Shown: positions 38,115-51,000 of the stretch, piece by piece | How the letters are laid out: every line of letters starts with the position of its first letter | Numbering within the stretch: position 1 is the stretch's first letter | NCBI GenBank assembly: GCA_946807835.1 | Contig: OX327683.1 | Span: forward strand, 17,179,001 to 17,243,000 | Direction of reading: 5' to 3' | DNA: 64,000 nucleotides | Origin: Ailanthus altissimus | Taxonomy: Eukaryota; Streptophyta; Magnoliopsida; Sapindales; Simaroubaceae | Program-made: the position numbers and the translations under genes | The notes under the pieces: model-generated | The model's database searches: none | Told to the model about the DNA's origin: nothing | What the model saw: only the letters and a program-made list of their open reading frames with translations

Positions 38115-38340
38115 AAGATCATAAAACTCCACATTCTATACTCTTTTAAGAGTGAGTTAAAAATCTAATGAGGGCTTTATTTTATGAGAAAATATGAATT
38201 GTATATTATAAATTCTTCCCAATAAAGACCCAAGGGCCCTTATTTACAGAGAAGGGTTACCTATGTAAATAACAATAATATCATTAGTGTAAATTGTTCC
38301 TACTTATGTATTAGTCATATAACATATCTAAGCATTGTTA
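38115..38340. repeat. Direct repeat core, right copy (LTR-like)
   Basis: This pairs with 29460-29685 in direct orientation and is interpreted as part of the other LTR of the - strand element. Confidence 0.6.
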
Positions 38341-38939
38341 TATCCTGGTTAATTAAATAGAAAGTACCATTCTTGAATTACTCTTTTTAGAGAATATTTT
38401 AAATACAAGTGATTTTTTTTACCAAGAAAATAAAATATTTTATCTAGGGATGGGGCAACGGGCAGTTTAGGTTGAGTTAAGATCGACTCAAACCAACTTA
38501 AATTAATTTAATTCAATTTTAGTTTGATTTGATTTATTTGGTTTGAACTATTTTTGTATCACAATTTCAAAAACATAATTATTTAAATTATCAAAATGTC
38601 ACTCATAATTTAAAGTTTCAATTTAACAAAGTTTAAATTGGAAATAGTAATTAAAAAATATCCCAAATGATAGTGCTTCATCCAACGTAATAAAAAAAAT
38701 ACTTACAAAAATAAGTAAAAGAATATTAATCTAAAATAACTTGGTTTGTTATGCCACATGACCCCAACTCGATACAAAATAAAAGAAATTATCTTTAAAG
38801 AAAATAAAATAACAATAAGTAAATATTTTATTACAAATCAATTTGAACAGATACTAAAGAAAAAAAAGAAAAAAATTTGTCAGCAAGAAATTAGGGTTAT
38901 AATAGATTTCATATTTATGAATTATTAAAATTTTATATT

Positions 38940-39200
38940 TAATTTTATTAATAGGTGTTAGATAAACTAGAGTTTTTGTATTTCACTTTGAATAATAACT
39001 ATAAGAGGTAGTTTAAAAAAATAATTATAAGAGGTGGCTTTTATATAGGTATTAAATCCATAGTCTATACGGAAAGAATTAATATATAGAAATTACGACT
39101 ATGATACTAAAATTGACAAAATAAAAAATATTCTAAATTAAAAGATATCTTAAATTGACAATGACTAAATAGGATATTAAATTTTAATATTTCTCATAAA
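38940..39200. repeat. Internal direct repeat of the hAT element, left copy
   Basis: Words such as ATTAAATCCATAGTCTATAC, GAAAGAATTA and AAAAGATATCTTAAATT recur in order at 41215-41460 in the same orientation. The 2 kb between them, including the tandem array, may be a later acquisition. Confidence 0.75.
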
Positions 39201-40171
39201 ATTTAATGTGAAAAAAATAACTTGAGTTTCAAATTGAACTAATAAAAAATATTGAAAAAATAATAATAAAATAACTTAACAATAAATATATAATGGCATG
39301 TGTGAGAGACAACTGTTATCAGAATAAGACAATTATTATAGGAGAATGTTAACCATTGTCGAAGAAAAAAAACATTGTTGAAGAGAGTCAATATAATTGG
39401 AGAATGACAGGGTTATCAAAGAATGATAAACACGTTGAAAAAGTCAACCACTACAAATTCAAATGCATGGTTAAATAAATTAAAAATAAGCATTACGAGT
39501 ATAAGTGCATTGATATGAGAATTGCAGTTAAAGAATGTAAAAAAAAAAAGTCAAAAAAAAAGAATTAAAATTTTTAATGAATTGCAATACCAAAATTTCA
39601 TTAGGTGATTTTGTCCAATAAATTAAAAAATTTCAAAATTTTGTTTAAGTTAAAATAACAAAATTGTCAACTAAAAAAAACTTCAAAAAAACTCAATAAC
39701 AAGAAAGAAATCAAAATTGAACTTAGTGCAGCACAAAAAATACTAAAAAATCGTTATAATTTTTTAAAAACTAAAATTTGCCTATAATTATGTAAAATTT
39801 CATATTTAGCTCCAAAGTTATATGAAATTAAAAAAACCCTAAATCATTGGTAAATTATAAAATGACCCCAAAAAATAAATTTTAAAATGACCTATAATTT
39901 TTCAAAAATTACAGAATGACTCAAATTTTTGTGAATTACATAATGACCCTAAACGTTTAAGAAATTTGAATTAGACCTCAAAATTTTGAATAATTTGTAA
40001 ACTAACCCAAAAGAAACTTTGAATTATTTGCAAAAAGACCTTTTTGAACAATTAATGACTAGATTGGGTAAGTGAGTGATGTGAGTGAACCTATTGAACC
40101 AAGAGAAAAGCTATGGTGCAAAAGATGAGTGCTCACGCGCTAGTTAATATTGGCAATCAATGAGAGTCAAG

Positions 40172-40835
40172 AGGATAAAAGTCTTTAAGCGCCACATACG
40201 GTGGTGATATGTCTATGATCAACTTGATTTGGGTGTTGGAAGACTCGTAAAAAATGGCTAAGTCGATTGATAAGGGCAGCAAGGACAGATATACTGAAAA
40301 ACAACCAGGATCTGAGATGGACAATGAATGATTATAGGATGTTTGTGTAGCACGTGCAAGATGATCTAGCATCCATCCATGTGATTTAGGTGGGGTTGGA
40401 AATCAAGAATAAAATTCTTCAAGTGACGCATGTGGTGAAATTACGTCTTTGATCAACTTGATTTTAGTATTTGTAGACTCGTTAAAAATATCTAAGTTGG
40501 TTGATGAGGGCGATGAGCACAGACGCGCTAAAAAACAATTGAGATCTAAGATGAACGAACGGTCGTAGAATGTTTAGGCCACACATGCGGTTAATCCAAT
40601 GGTGGAAAAAAAAAAATCTAGGATAAAAGTCTTTAAGCAGCATATACGGCGGCGATTCATCTTCGATCAACTTGATTTTAGCTTTGACGCACTCGTAGAA
40701 AACATCAAAGTCAATTGATTAGGGCAGTGAGGACAATGCACCAAAAAACGACCGAGATCTTAGACGAATGACAAACAATAGTAAGATATTTGGACGACAT
40801 ATGCAAGTTGATCCGACTTTTGAAAAAAGCGTGAC
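40172..40835. repeat. Three-unit tandem array, units about 215-235 bp
   Basis: Units begin GGATAAAAGTCTTTAAGC (40172), GAATAAAATTCTTCAAGTG (40406) and GGATAAAAGTCTTTAAGCAG (40621). Each contains GATCAACTTGATTT, an ACTCGTAAAAAA-like word, a GAT(T/G)A(G/A)GGC word and GAGATCTTAGA-like sequence. The array is richer in G and C than its surroundings. The 60-80-codon frames on the - strand here follow the repeat and match no known family. Confidence 0.8.
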
Positions 40836-41214
40836 TTCGATGAGGTTGGAACAACTGGCATGTTCTAAATGGTTGGGGTTAGCCAGTGTGCGGTCACTTG
40901 CCAAAAAATAATGGCGGCGAGAGAGGAGGGTCGTTTCAGATGATGGTTGGTTTACAGCGAAGGGCAATGCATTAATGATAATATAGAGATAGCCGACGAT
41001 TTTTGAGTTCGATGGTGGTTTTCGCTTGCCGATTTGACAATGGTGGCCGGACGATGACGGCTGTAATGGGCAACAAGCAGCAATGAATGGTTAAATTACA
41101 ACAATGGTCGTGCTAGTTTTAGTTGCTAGAGAGAGCAAAAAAAAAAAAAAACAAAGACCAAAAAATGTACTTAAGCTATGAAATAGATTGATTTGTGAAT
41201 AATCATTGATTTTA

Positions 41215-41460
41215 ACCAACCTCTAACTTATACCCTAACTTTGGTACTAAATTAGATAAATTAAAGTCTATATTTTTACTCTGCATAATAATTACAAGAG
41301 GTAATTTTTGTATAGGCATTAAATCCTTAGCCTATATGAAAGAATTATCATATAGAAACTATAATTATGATATGAAAGTTGATAGAATAAAAAATATCAT
41401 AAATTAGGAGATATCTTAATTTAATAATAACTAAATAAAATATCAAACTCTAATAATAGG
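41215..41460. repeat. Internal direct repeat of the hAT element, right copy
   Basis: This matches 38940-39200, sharing ATTAAATCCTTAGCCTATAT and GGAGATATCTTAATTTAATA-type sequence. Confidence 0.75.
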
Positions 41461-41936
41461 AGTAGTGAATATAAAAAATAATAATTTTATTTAAGTTTCG
41501 ATTTGAATTGGGTTAAATAGTTTAAAATTTTCAATCCAACCTAATGAATTAAATTTCAATTGAAAATTTTAACCTAACTCAATTTGCACTATTCGATTCA
41601 AGTTCAATTTGAATTATATGTGACAGTCTGAGGTGTTCACCTCTAATTTTATCTGTTTTAGTTTTATTTTTCAAATTTTTCTTTGCATCTCCACTTAAAT
41701 GTTTCTAATTTTAACTTAACATTTTGAAATTTTTTTAAAAATAACCCTTATATTTTATAACTATTCTGTTTTAACCAGATTTTAAATTAATATATTTTAG
41801 TAGCTAAACATTTAATAAAGAGACTTATATATCCTTAGAACTAAAAACACACTCTCTCTACTCTGTCTACCCGATTTTTGTCACTTCAATTTGCTTAAGT
41901 AAATTTTAGTTGAATCTAAGATTTAAAATTTGTTAT

Positions 41937-44900
41937 TGTTTGAGGGGATTTAATACACGTGAGTGTATGCATATGTAATTATATTTATTACTTAAATACA
42001 TATCAAATACATATTTAAGTCTGACATAAGTGTGAAACTTGTAATAAACATAATAAATAAATATATTAATCATATTAATATATTAGTAGGGTAGAGAACT
42101 CACCTCAACGTGTAACGTTATATACGTAAATTTTTGGAGTCTGCATGGAGACCAAGTCAATGGCAGTTCTAGTCACCAACTGATGAGTTTTGTGAGCTAG
42201 AACAGTAGCCCTATATGCGGCATTGGGTTTAACTCTTAAACCTCAAAATGGTTAGTGTGTATTTTTATCATTTTCTCTAAAATAATAAGAAATGAAGAAT
42301 TTGAAATAATTCATAATTGCTCTAATTGGAGGTATAGAGAAAATGAAACAATTTCATTTCCCTCCTCCCCGCCCTTTTTTCTTTTTCTTTTTTTCTTCTT
42401 CTTCTTTTTTCTCTTCTTTCCTTTTCTTCTCCATTTCTTTCCTCTCGGGCAAATGCCCAAACATACCAAAATCTTAATTCACAATCTCTTTCTCATTATA
42501 TATATCTACTATATATATAATAAAATAATTATATAATATATAAATATAATATATTATATAATAATAATATAATAATATAAATGGGTGCCAACTATATGGC
42601 ACCCAAAATAAAATATTAATATATATAATATCATATAATATAATATAATAATATAATAAGAGAGATATTTTAATTATTTAACCATTAAATAATTAAAGTA
42701 TGAAATGACTATTTTACCCTTTATGAATAGTTACTAAGTCTACTCCCTTGTAGGTTCCACCAAACTCGCACTTGGATAAACTCAACCGAGGGTCCAAAAT
42801 GCACCACGTGTCATTACACAATTAGTAAATAATTATTATTGATTAATTATTGTATTTAATACTTAAATACAGACACGCACGCATTCCTGTGGTATTGCTG
42901 AATATTACTAAATTAAACACTTTAATTTAACATGCTGCCCCAGTGCACAACGAGTACACTCTATATCGCGGGACTCTCTAGGTCCTACGCCCGATTCGTC
43001 AAATAGAACTAGATCATGAGTCCATGCAATACCCTACGCACACGTCACGGATATTACAAATCAGCGCGTTGAACCATGCAAGCTGAGATTACAATGCATA
43101 CGTATAGTCCTTCTGTTATGATATCCTGGATGTGAGGAGATATAGATCATCACCGTTAAATCTCCTAGTGCTCATCAATGTTTTATCTCCAGACTCATAT
43201 CTCATTGAACAATATGTGCAAACTCCTTTGCCAGATTGTTCTCCCCTAACGGAACTCTTTCTTGGGATTAATACTTATGGCCACAAGATTTTTTGAGATA
43301 CAGTCTCGAAGCATTTGGATATCGAACTCCCTATACGAGCTGACAAATCTCATATCTGTACATACCATACTCTATAAGCATCAGACCATACCCATTGATA
43401 CCCAGCGGTCACACCATGAAAGGTCTGTGACATGTGTGGAACTAAAGTATGGTGGATCACTTACAAGCCCACTGTGGCACTCAGGTCAAAGGACTACGTA
43501 TACTACTCAACTCGAGAGGACCCTCTGTTGACGGCTTACATAGGGTGTCTATCGGAGGCCCTCGTAAGTCTATCATATATCTAGTCCTAACTGGATACCC
43601 ATATGTCAATACGAGCTCCAAGCTCATGGTCGGCTAGAAACAACCATCTATACCCTATAGGTACGACTTATGCTGATATATTGATAAGGGCAAATTTGTT
43701 ATATATTTTCTCATGTTTTTATTATTGATAATTTATGATTTTATGAGAATAGATGGCTATTTATGTGCTTTATTGTTATTTGTAGGGACTTGAGCAAAAG
43801 CAGGGACTAAAATACAAAATTTTCAAAGTATGTGTCCAGCGCCAAAAAGATTATTGCCCCAGCTCTGGAACAGTAATCAAAATGAGAAAAACAACTTGTT
43901 TAAGTCGCATCTGGCGCCCCAACGCCAAATAGTCATCGCGCCAGCGACAGGACAGAGCCCCAGCGCCATTAACCCACCGCTCCAGCGATGAAGCCTTTTT
44001 CACGCAGTGCTTCAGCGACAGCGGCATATCGCCCCAGCGGTAGTGCGAGTCTTAATCTGATGAGAATTGATATTTTTAAGCTCATATCAATCCCTATAAA
44101 AGGCCACTCGACCCCAAACGTTAAAAATAGGAATCCAAGAGCAACCTAGAGCAATTCAAGAACACAAAGAATATAGAGCACGAGTCTTGGAGAGTAATAG
44201 GAGTTTAATTGAAGCAACTTTAGAGAGAGATTCAAGGCGTTCTTCGGCATCAAGAGTACTTTAGACAGTGCAATCAAGCGTAATTCGACGTCTATATCAG
44301 TTTGCTATTGATTGTATCATTATTTATTATTATTTTTACTGTTGTTCTCTTGTAGCCATGAGCTAAACTTATTTTTTAGGGTTAATATTTGAACTCAATA
44401 TATGTGCTTAATTCCATATCTTTAGAATATTTCATAAACTTAGTTCTTTGATATTTAAATTACTTGATCTTAATGCTTCAATATATCTGGCCAATATATG
44501 GTGAATGAGTTGGTAATATTATTGATAAACTCGGAAGAGGAATCATAATATTTAGACCTAGGTAATTTAATACATGATTGCAGAGTAACATTCAATATTG
44601 CATATGCAAGTTTCAATTTAGGATAGGAATATACCTAATTTGGCATGTATGATCAATAAGACCTAATCTTAATGAATCTTAATTTATTACAAGTACCATA
44701 GGAATATAGGTATTTGGTAAATTAAGGTATACTTGCATGACCTTGGAAGAGGCTTGTAAATACATTAGTGTCTTGATCAATAAGAAAGACTAAGAGAGTT
44801 AAATATTAAAAGATTAATCATTAGATATCATATTGAGGGATAGTATTAGTCTTAGGTTTTCTCTATATTACTATCACTTAAATCTCTTTATATTGTATTT

Positions 44901-45526
44901 TTGCCTTTATATTTTCTACATTCATTCTTAAATTTTTATTTATTTGAATAATTATTAGGAAGATATTATTTTAGTAATTGGTTAAAAAGAAGAAATTATC
45001 CCTATGAGTTCGACAGCCGACTTATTTAGTCCTTTTATTACTTGCATACAATAGTGTATACTTACACTTAATTTTATGATATAGAAATATCGTATCATAT
45101 ATATATAAAGGTATCCACCGACAGACCCGCATTAGTAGAAATAGATTAGGGACAATTATTCGAGAATATACTTGCGCAACTAGTATTTCTTGGCACCCGA
45201 TTGCAACTATGCAGTTATTAGTATATTCTCAGGTCTATGTCCCATTACAAACAAGGTTTCAACTCTTGGATCTGTTGAGTATTATAACTAGCTAACACTT
45301 AACTGTGATAACATTTAGCATTTATATCTCTCAGCGTGGCTAACTATGAACCCTTATCTAAACTCCTTTAGATCTGATCTGAACTCCTTCAGATCGTACA
45401 ATGTCTGTAACGTTATATGCATAGTATCATATTAATGGGTATTAGCGATTTAATAAAAATGTAAGCTTGTATAAATACACAAGTATATGTACATTCAGGA
45501 ATGGCATGTAAGCACCGATCCCAACA
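41937..45526 (+). mobile_element. Solo copia LTR, family B copy 3, split by a solo LTR of family A
   Basis: The element starts TGTTTGAGGGG and ends CCCAACA. The family-B order is intact on both sides of the 43682-45097 insertion, and without it the LTR is about 2.17 kb. The 5-bp flanks are GTTAT (41932-41936) and GTCAT (45527-45531), a 4-of-5 match. It lies in the left inverted arm of the Mutator-like element, and the right arm lacks it. It includes a CT-rich tract at about 42360-42440. Confidence 0.85.
43682..45097 (+). mobile_element. Solo LTR, family A copy 3 (diverged)
   Basis: The element starts TGATAAGGGC and ends ATATCGTATCA, 1416 bp, with a perfect 5-bp duplication TATAT at 43677-43681 and 45098-45102. 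It shares with copies 1 and 2 the start TGATAAG, the GC-rich CAGCGCCA-type block (about 43836-44045), a GAGGCTTGT segment and the TATGAGTTCGACAGCCGACT-like GATCGACACTTTT segment near the end. It clearly belongs to the same family or a sister family. Confidence 0.82.
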
Positions 45527-46797
45527 GTCATTGCATAGATCGAATCTTGTATATTATATTTGTCACTTCAAATTTAAAAAATAGTCGATTCTTGGTAAAG
45601 TTTTCTAATTTTTTTGAGAGATTTTAATATTTGCTAGAAATTAGTTAGAAATTGCATTTGAAGCTAGAAATAAGTGAAATTAATGAATTAAACATAAAAA
45701 ATGAGTTAGAATAATGTAAAAATGTTGGAATCCAGCCAAAAATGCCATATTTTATATATTTGATCGAAACCAAACGGCGGCTCGCCGCCGTCTGGTTTCA
45801 GCTCATCTTGAGAATGTCTCAGGCTTGAGATGCGCCTAAGATCGTATCTCGAGTGTGTATCTTAAGCCCAAGATTACTCCCGAGATGCACCCTCATTACA
45901 GTATTGCGAACTCAATGTTTGTGATGCTGCACTATTATGCCACGTGGCTTTTTTATAGGCTGCCACATAGCCCAAACAGTAATTTTAAATAATTTTTTTT
46001 AATTATGTTAGATTTTTTATTTAAAGTAAATAAAGTCATTAATTAATTTTAATTTTGTTAATCAATTTATTATTTATTAAGTTGATTAATATTGTATATT
46101 AATTTTTTTTAAAGAATATTGTTTGTTAATTAATTTAATATAATTTGTATAACTAAAATTAATTGATTACTTTTTATGTTAAATTTTAATATAATTTTTA
46201 ATTAATAAGCAGCCTTTAAAATTTTAATTTTAATTTTTTGGTTATATATTGAGTCTGCAACGCTACAATGAGGGCGTATCTCAGAGGCCATCTCAGGCCT
46301 AAGATGCTCTCGAGATGAGCTAAAACCAGAGAGCGGCCTGTTGTCGTCTAGGTTCAGCCAAATACACAAATTATGACATATTTGGTTGGATTATAATATT
46401 TTTTACATCATTCTAACCCATTTTTAAGTTTAATTGATCAATTTCACATATTTCTAACTTCAAATATAATTTTTAACTCATTTCTAACTAATTTCTATCA
46501 TCAAATTTTCTCAAAAAATAAGAAAAATTTACCAAGAATTGGCTATTTTTTAAATTTGAAGTGAAAATATGTTATGCAAAACTCGATTTACACAATGACA
46601 ACTTTCAAATCTTAGATCCAACTAAAATTTACTTAAACAAATTTGAAGTGAAAAAAATCAGGTAGAGAGAAAGAGTATTTTTTAGTTTTAAGGGTATAAA
46701 AGTCTCTTTTTCAAATATTTGGCTAGTAAAATTTATTAATTTAAAATGTGATTAAAAATATTATTATAAAATATAGGGGTTATTTTTAAAAATTTCC

Positions 46798-47208
46798 CTA
46801 ACTTTTTTCACGTTCTCCAAATTTCGAAATTATCACTTCTTCGGTCTTCCAAATATTAAAGTTACATTTCCTAAATTGCTTCACATTTTTCAATCTTATA
46901 GTTAGTTACATTTATAAAGTTCTTCTGTAACACATTTTTCAAAATACTTTTTATTTTATTTTTTAAATATCAAATTTCATGTTACATTTCACATTATTTT
47001 CTCAAATTACGGATGCCGTTAATATTTTAAAGTTATTTTTATGTATTTTTCCTTTACTTTCACAAATTTATATATAAATTATACATAAGTGCCATTTATC
47101 TAATGTATGTTTACAGAGACCAAAGCATATAAATTAGCTCATGTTCTTTTTTTGCAAGCTCCATAAAATTTGACAATTTTCACTCATTTCGGACTCATTT
47201 TTTTGTCA
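46798..47208. other. AT-rich intergenic sequence
   Basis: No gene or assigned repeat lies between the Mutator-like element and the LTR of chromovirus-like copy 2. Confidence 0.5.
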
Positions 47209-49710
47209 TGCTCTAAGTATTTTTAAACATTTCTTTAAATATTTGGAGCACAACAAAGCTTTCTAGCGACTACATGAGCCGATGAAGCGATACATGAGCC
47301 GGAGCTTCTAAAAGATTAGTTAATTTGGATGGAGATTCAAGCTAAGTCCACAACTTATAAAAGACGTACACTCTTATTTGAAAGGAGAATATTTTATGAA
47401 ATATGTTATGAAATCTTGAAATATTCTTTTAAATATTATTACATCTTGTATATGCATTGTTAGAATGTTTAGATCTTAATCATTGATTGTATAGATCTAG
47501 AAGTATATAAGGGAGACATCCTTAGTTGTACAAAACAATCTTAGTGTCGGCGGATCTAAGGCACATGCGGGTGTATGCATGTGCAATTATGTCTATTACC
47601 TAAAAATGTATCATATACGAATTTAAGTCCAACGGAATCGTGAAACATGCAATAAACACAATAAATAAATATATTAATCACATTAATATATTAAAAATGT
47701 CAGAGAACTCACCATAACGTGTAACGTTATACATGTATTTTCTCGGAGTCCGTATGGAGACCAACTCGTGTGCAGTTCTAGTCACCAACACAGTGGGCTT
47801 GGTGAGTTAGAACAACAGCTCGATATACAGTCCGAGATTAACTCTTAATCCCTAAAATAGCCGATGTGTATTTTTCATCATTTCTCTAAAAGGATAAAGA
47901 AATAGAGAATTTGAAGCAATTCACAATTGCTCCAATTAGAAGCATAGGAAAAATAAAATAATTTCATTTTCTCTCATTTTTCTTTTTTTTTTCCTTCTCT
48001 TCTTCTTCTTCTCTTCATTTCCTCTCTTTTCTCTCTCAGGCAACCTTTGCCCAAATCCCACTTTCTCTCTTTCTTTTTCTTTAATATATATTATATAATA
48101 TAAAATAAAAAGGAGAGAGAGAATGATTATTTAATAATTAAATAATTATAGTGTGAAATAACTATTTTACCCCTCATGGATAGTTACCAAATTCACCCCT
48201 TAGTGGGTTCCATCAAATCTCACACTTATGTAAACTCAACTGAGGGTCCACAATACGCTACGTGTCATAATACAATTAGTAAATAACAATTATTAACTAA
48301 TTATTGTATTTAACACTTAAATACAGACACGCACATATTTCTGTGGTATTATTGAATATTGCTGGATTAAACAATTTAATTTGGCATGCTGCCCTAGTGT
48401 ACAACGAGTACACTCCATATCGCAAGACTTCCTAGGTCCTACCCCCGATTCGTCAAATAAAACTATTCCATGAGTCCGTGAGCAATGTCCCATACATACG
48501 TCACGGATATACAAATTAGTGCATTGAACCATACAAGCTGAGGTTACAATGCATAAGTATAGCCCTTCCGTCATAATATCTTGGATGTGTGGGGATATAG
48601 ATTATCACCGTCAAATCCCCTTGTACTCATCTATGTCTTATCTCTAGACTTGTATCTCACTTAGCAATATGCACAAACTCTTTTGCCATATTGTTCCACC
48701 TTGGCGGAACTCTTTCATGAGATGATTACTTGTGGCCACAAAATTTTTTGAGATATAGTCTCGAAGCATCTAGATATCTAACTTCATATGAGAGCTGACG
48801 GATCTCATATCTGTATGCACCAAACTCTATAAGCATCGAATCATACCCAGCGACACCCAACAGTCACACCATGAAAGGTCTGTGACATACGTGGAACTAA
48901 AGTATGGTGGATCACTTACAAGCCCACCGTGGCACTCAGGTCAAAGGACCATGTATACTACTCAACTCGAGAGGACCCTCCATTGATAGCTTACATTGGG
49001 TGTCTATCGGAGGCCCTCGTGAGTTTGTCTCATATATCCAGTCCTAACTTGATACCTATATGTCAATACGAGCTCCAAGCTCACAGTCGGCTAGGAACAA
49101 CCATCTGTACCCTATATGTACAACATATGCTGATCTATATAAAAAAGTATCCACCGACAAACCCACATCGGCAGAAATAGATCAGGGATAATTATTTGAG
49201 AACATACTTGCGCAACATGCATTTTCTGGTACTCGATTGTAACTATGCAGTTACTAGTATATTCTCAGGTCTATGTTCTATTACAGACAAGGCTCCAACT
49301 CTTGGATCTGCTGAGTATTATAACCAGCTAATACTTAACTATGCTAACATTTAGCAATTATATCTCTCAGTGTGGCTAACTACGAGCCCTTATCTAAACT
49401 CCTTTAGATCTGATCCGAACTTCTTCAAATCTATAATATCTATATTGTTACATGCATAATACCATATATATGGGTATTAATGATTTAATAGGAATGTACA
49501 CTTGTATAAATACACAAGTATATGTACATTCAAGGATAGCACGTAAGCATCGATCCTAACAATCAGCTTGTATTCTCTTTCAGTTATAATAGATAAGCTT
49601 TTTTTCAAATACTTGGTGTGTGATCACTCATCTTTTCTTTGTGCGGTGTTTTCTAAACTGCTTAATAAGCAAAACATCTAAAGCCACATGGTTTTAAAAA
49701 GGTCTGTTAA
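47209..49710 (+). repeat. 5' LTR of chromovirus-like copy 2, split by a copia LTR
   Basis: The LTR starts TGCTCTAAGT. It contains GTATATAAGGGAGACATCC and TTGTACAAAACAATCTTAG before the insertion, and CTTGTATTCTCTTTCAGTTA after it. The end near 49710 is followed by the primer binding site. Confidence 0.8.
47545..49561 (+). mobile_element. Solo copia LTR, family B copy 4
   Basis: The element starts TGTCGGCGGATCTAAGG and ends ATCCTAACA, 2017 bp. The flanks CTTAG (47540-47544) and ATCAG (49562-49566) match at 3 of 5. Removing one of them gives the uninterrupted host LTR sequence seen at 20830 and 61805. Family-B words run in order throughout. Confidence 0.85.
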
Positions 49711-49727
49711 ATTTGATATTAGAGCCA
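49711..49727 (+). other. Primer binding site of chromovirus-like copy 2
   Basis: ATTTGATATTAGAGCCA follows the LTR. The usual initiator-tRNA-Met site contains TGGTATCAGAGCC, so two C-to-T or G-to-A type changes have occurred. Confidence 0.7.
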
Positions 49728-50990
49728 ACAAAGTCGAAACCAACTTTGGTAGGTTCGAAGAAAAATGGTGAAAGATGTGGCGACATCATCGAAGGTGACT
49801 GAAAAGAGTGGTATAGACTCTAAAGTTAAGAGGCATAATAATGTACCTTGTAAGAAGTCCGTCAATCCTAGTCATGATCTAGAAAACGTGGTGAAAATAC
49901 TCATACACTGTAGGAAATGTAGTAAATTGCCTTAGGGAGTTAACGCAACATATGGACAAGCTTGAGGTAGACCTTGATGCTTAAGAGGACGAGCTCCTTC
50001 ATCAGTACACCCATCGAGAGCTATACTGATAGGTAACAAGATTGGGTCAAAACTTTTCGAGAGAAGGTATATTCTACCATAGACAAGATTCATGCCCAAG
50101 TAGAGGAGCTGCATAAAGGGTTTGAAGCTGTCGAGGAGGATGTAGTGCTATGAAAACGAGCAGTGGCGAATGAGGTTGTTGCTAATCAAGTTACACCAAA
50201 AGTTAAGGCTCTTAAGTTAAAGGAGTTTAATAGTAAGTGGAACATCAAGAAGCTCAACAATTACTTCTAATAAATGGAAAGATACTTTAACACCATAGGT
50301 ACACATGACGAGGATATAGTAAATACTGTAACTTTATATCTTTTCTATCATTCAATTTTGTTGTGGCATAGAAAAAATGTGAAAATACACAAAGGAACCT
50401 GTACCATCAACACTTGGATAGAATTGCACTAAGAGCTAAAGTGTCAGTTTTATCCAAAGAACGTGGCACATGATGCTCAAAAGCAGTTGACAAAATTAAA
50501 GTAAATCAAGTCCATCAGTGAGTATGTAGAGGAGTACTCTTTCTTGATGCGACAAATCCTCAATATGAGTAAGGAGGACTTTGTTCAATTTCTTAAATGG
50601 TTTATAAATGTGGGTGTCCAATGAGTTGAAGCAGCATGGAGTGGAAAATATATCCAACACCTTTATATTAGTGAAAACACTTATGGATTACCATAAGGGT
50701 GAAACGGAAAAGTTCAAAAATTTCAAACCTAATTATAGCAAGTGGGGGTGCTAAGGAGTTTCATCCTTTAAAGGACAATGAGGAGAAAGGCAAGACGCCC
50801 AAATGGGAAAAGTAGAAGCGTGATGGCCATAAAGGTAATGGACTGAAGTCGAGCTGCTTCCCTTGCGACGGGGATCATCGAGTTAAGGACTTTCCAAAAA
50901 TGAAAGCTCTAAATACATTAGTTGCAGCACGTAAGATGAGTGAGTAAGGACAAATAGGGTGTTTGTAGCTGCTCAACACTATTAAAGCCA
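49728..50990 (+). pseudogene. gag of chromovirus-like copy 2, frame-broken
   Basis: The sequence is homologous to 23160-24345. Translations include LKEFNSKWNIKKLNNYF, SEYVEEYSFLM, MSKEDFVQFLKW and, at about 50848-50920, SCFPCDGDHRVKDFPKMKAL, the zinc knuckle with one His shifted to Arg context. Stops are frequent. The stretch ends in the ATTAAAGCCAAGCGGGGTG segment shared with 24360-24380. Confidence 0.78.
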
Positions 50991-51000
50991 AGCGGGGTGT

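Larger units (their letters stand above)
29460..38340 (-). mobile_element. Probable decayed Ty3/gypsy-type element on the - strand
   Basis: Similar direct repeats lie at about 29460-29685 and 38115-38340, with AGGATCATGAATCTTCACAT matched by AAGATCATAAAACTCCACAT and a shared GCTTTATTTTATGAGA. Between them a recognisable gag lies on the - strand at 35200-36090. Several minisatellites, a copia LTR and a Mutator-like element interrupt the interior. LTR extents beyond the 225-bp core could not be fixed, and no pol was recognised, so the element limits are inference. Confidence 0.5.
38445..41645. mobile_element. Non-autonomous hAT element with perfect 8-bp target duplication
   Basis: The left end is TAGGGATGG and the right end, read in reverse, TAGAGGTGA. 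The element is flanked by a perfect 8-bp duplication ATTTTATC at 38437-38444 and 41646-41653. Eight-bp duplications with TAGRG-type ends are the hAT signature. The 3.2-kb interior has no transposase frame. It contains internal direct repeats (about 38940-39200 and 41215-41460) and a three-unit tandem array at 40172-40835. Subterminal regions on both sides carry AATTCAATTTTAG- and TTCAATTTGAA-like words that could bind a transposase. Confidence 0.82.
41725..46797. mobile_element. Long-TIR Mutator-like element, left arm split by a copia LTR
   Basis: The left end (TGAAATTTTTTTAAAAATAA) pairs with the right end read in reverse (GGAAATTTTTAAAAATAACC). The inverted arms can be followed for several hundred bases: left 41725-41936 plus about 45527-45915, right about 46245-46797. 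They share TAAATTTTAGTTGAATCTAA or TAAATTTTAGTTGGATCTAA and CGATTCTTGGTAAAG or CAATTCTTGGTAAAT. Without the insertion it is about 1.5 kb with no transposase. Flanks TTAACATTT and CTAACTTTT agree at 7 of 9. The left arm also holds a GC-rich hairpin (AACGGCGGCTCGCCGCCGT, about 45773-45792). Confidence 0.75.
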
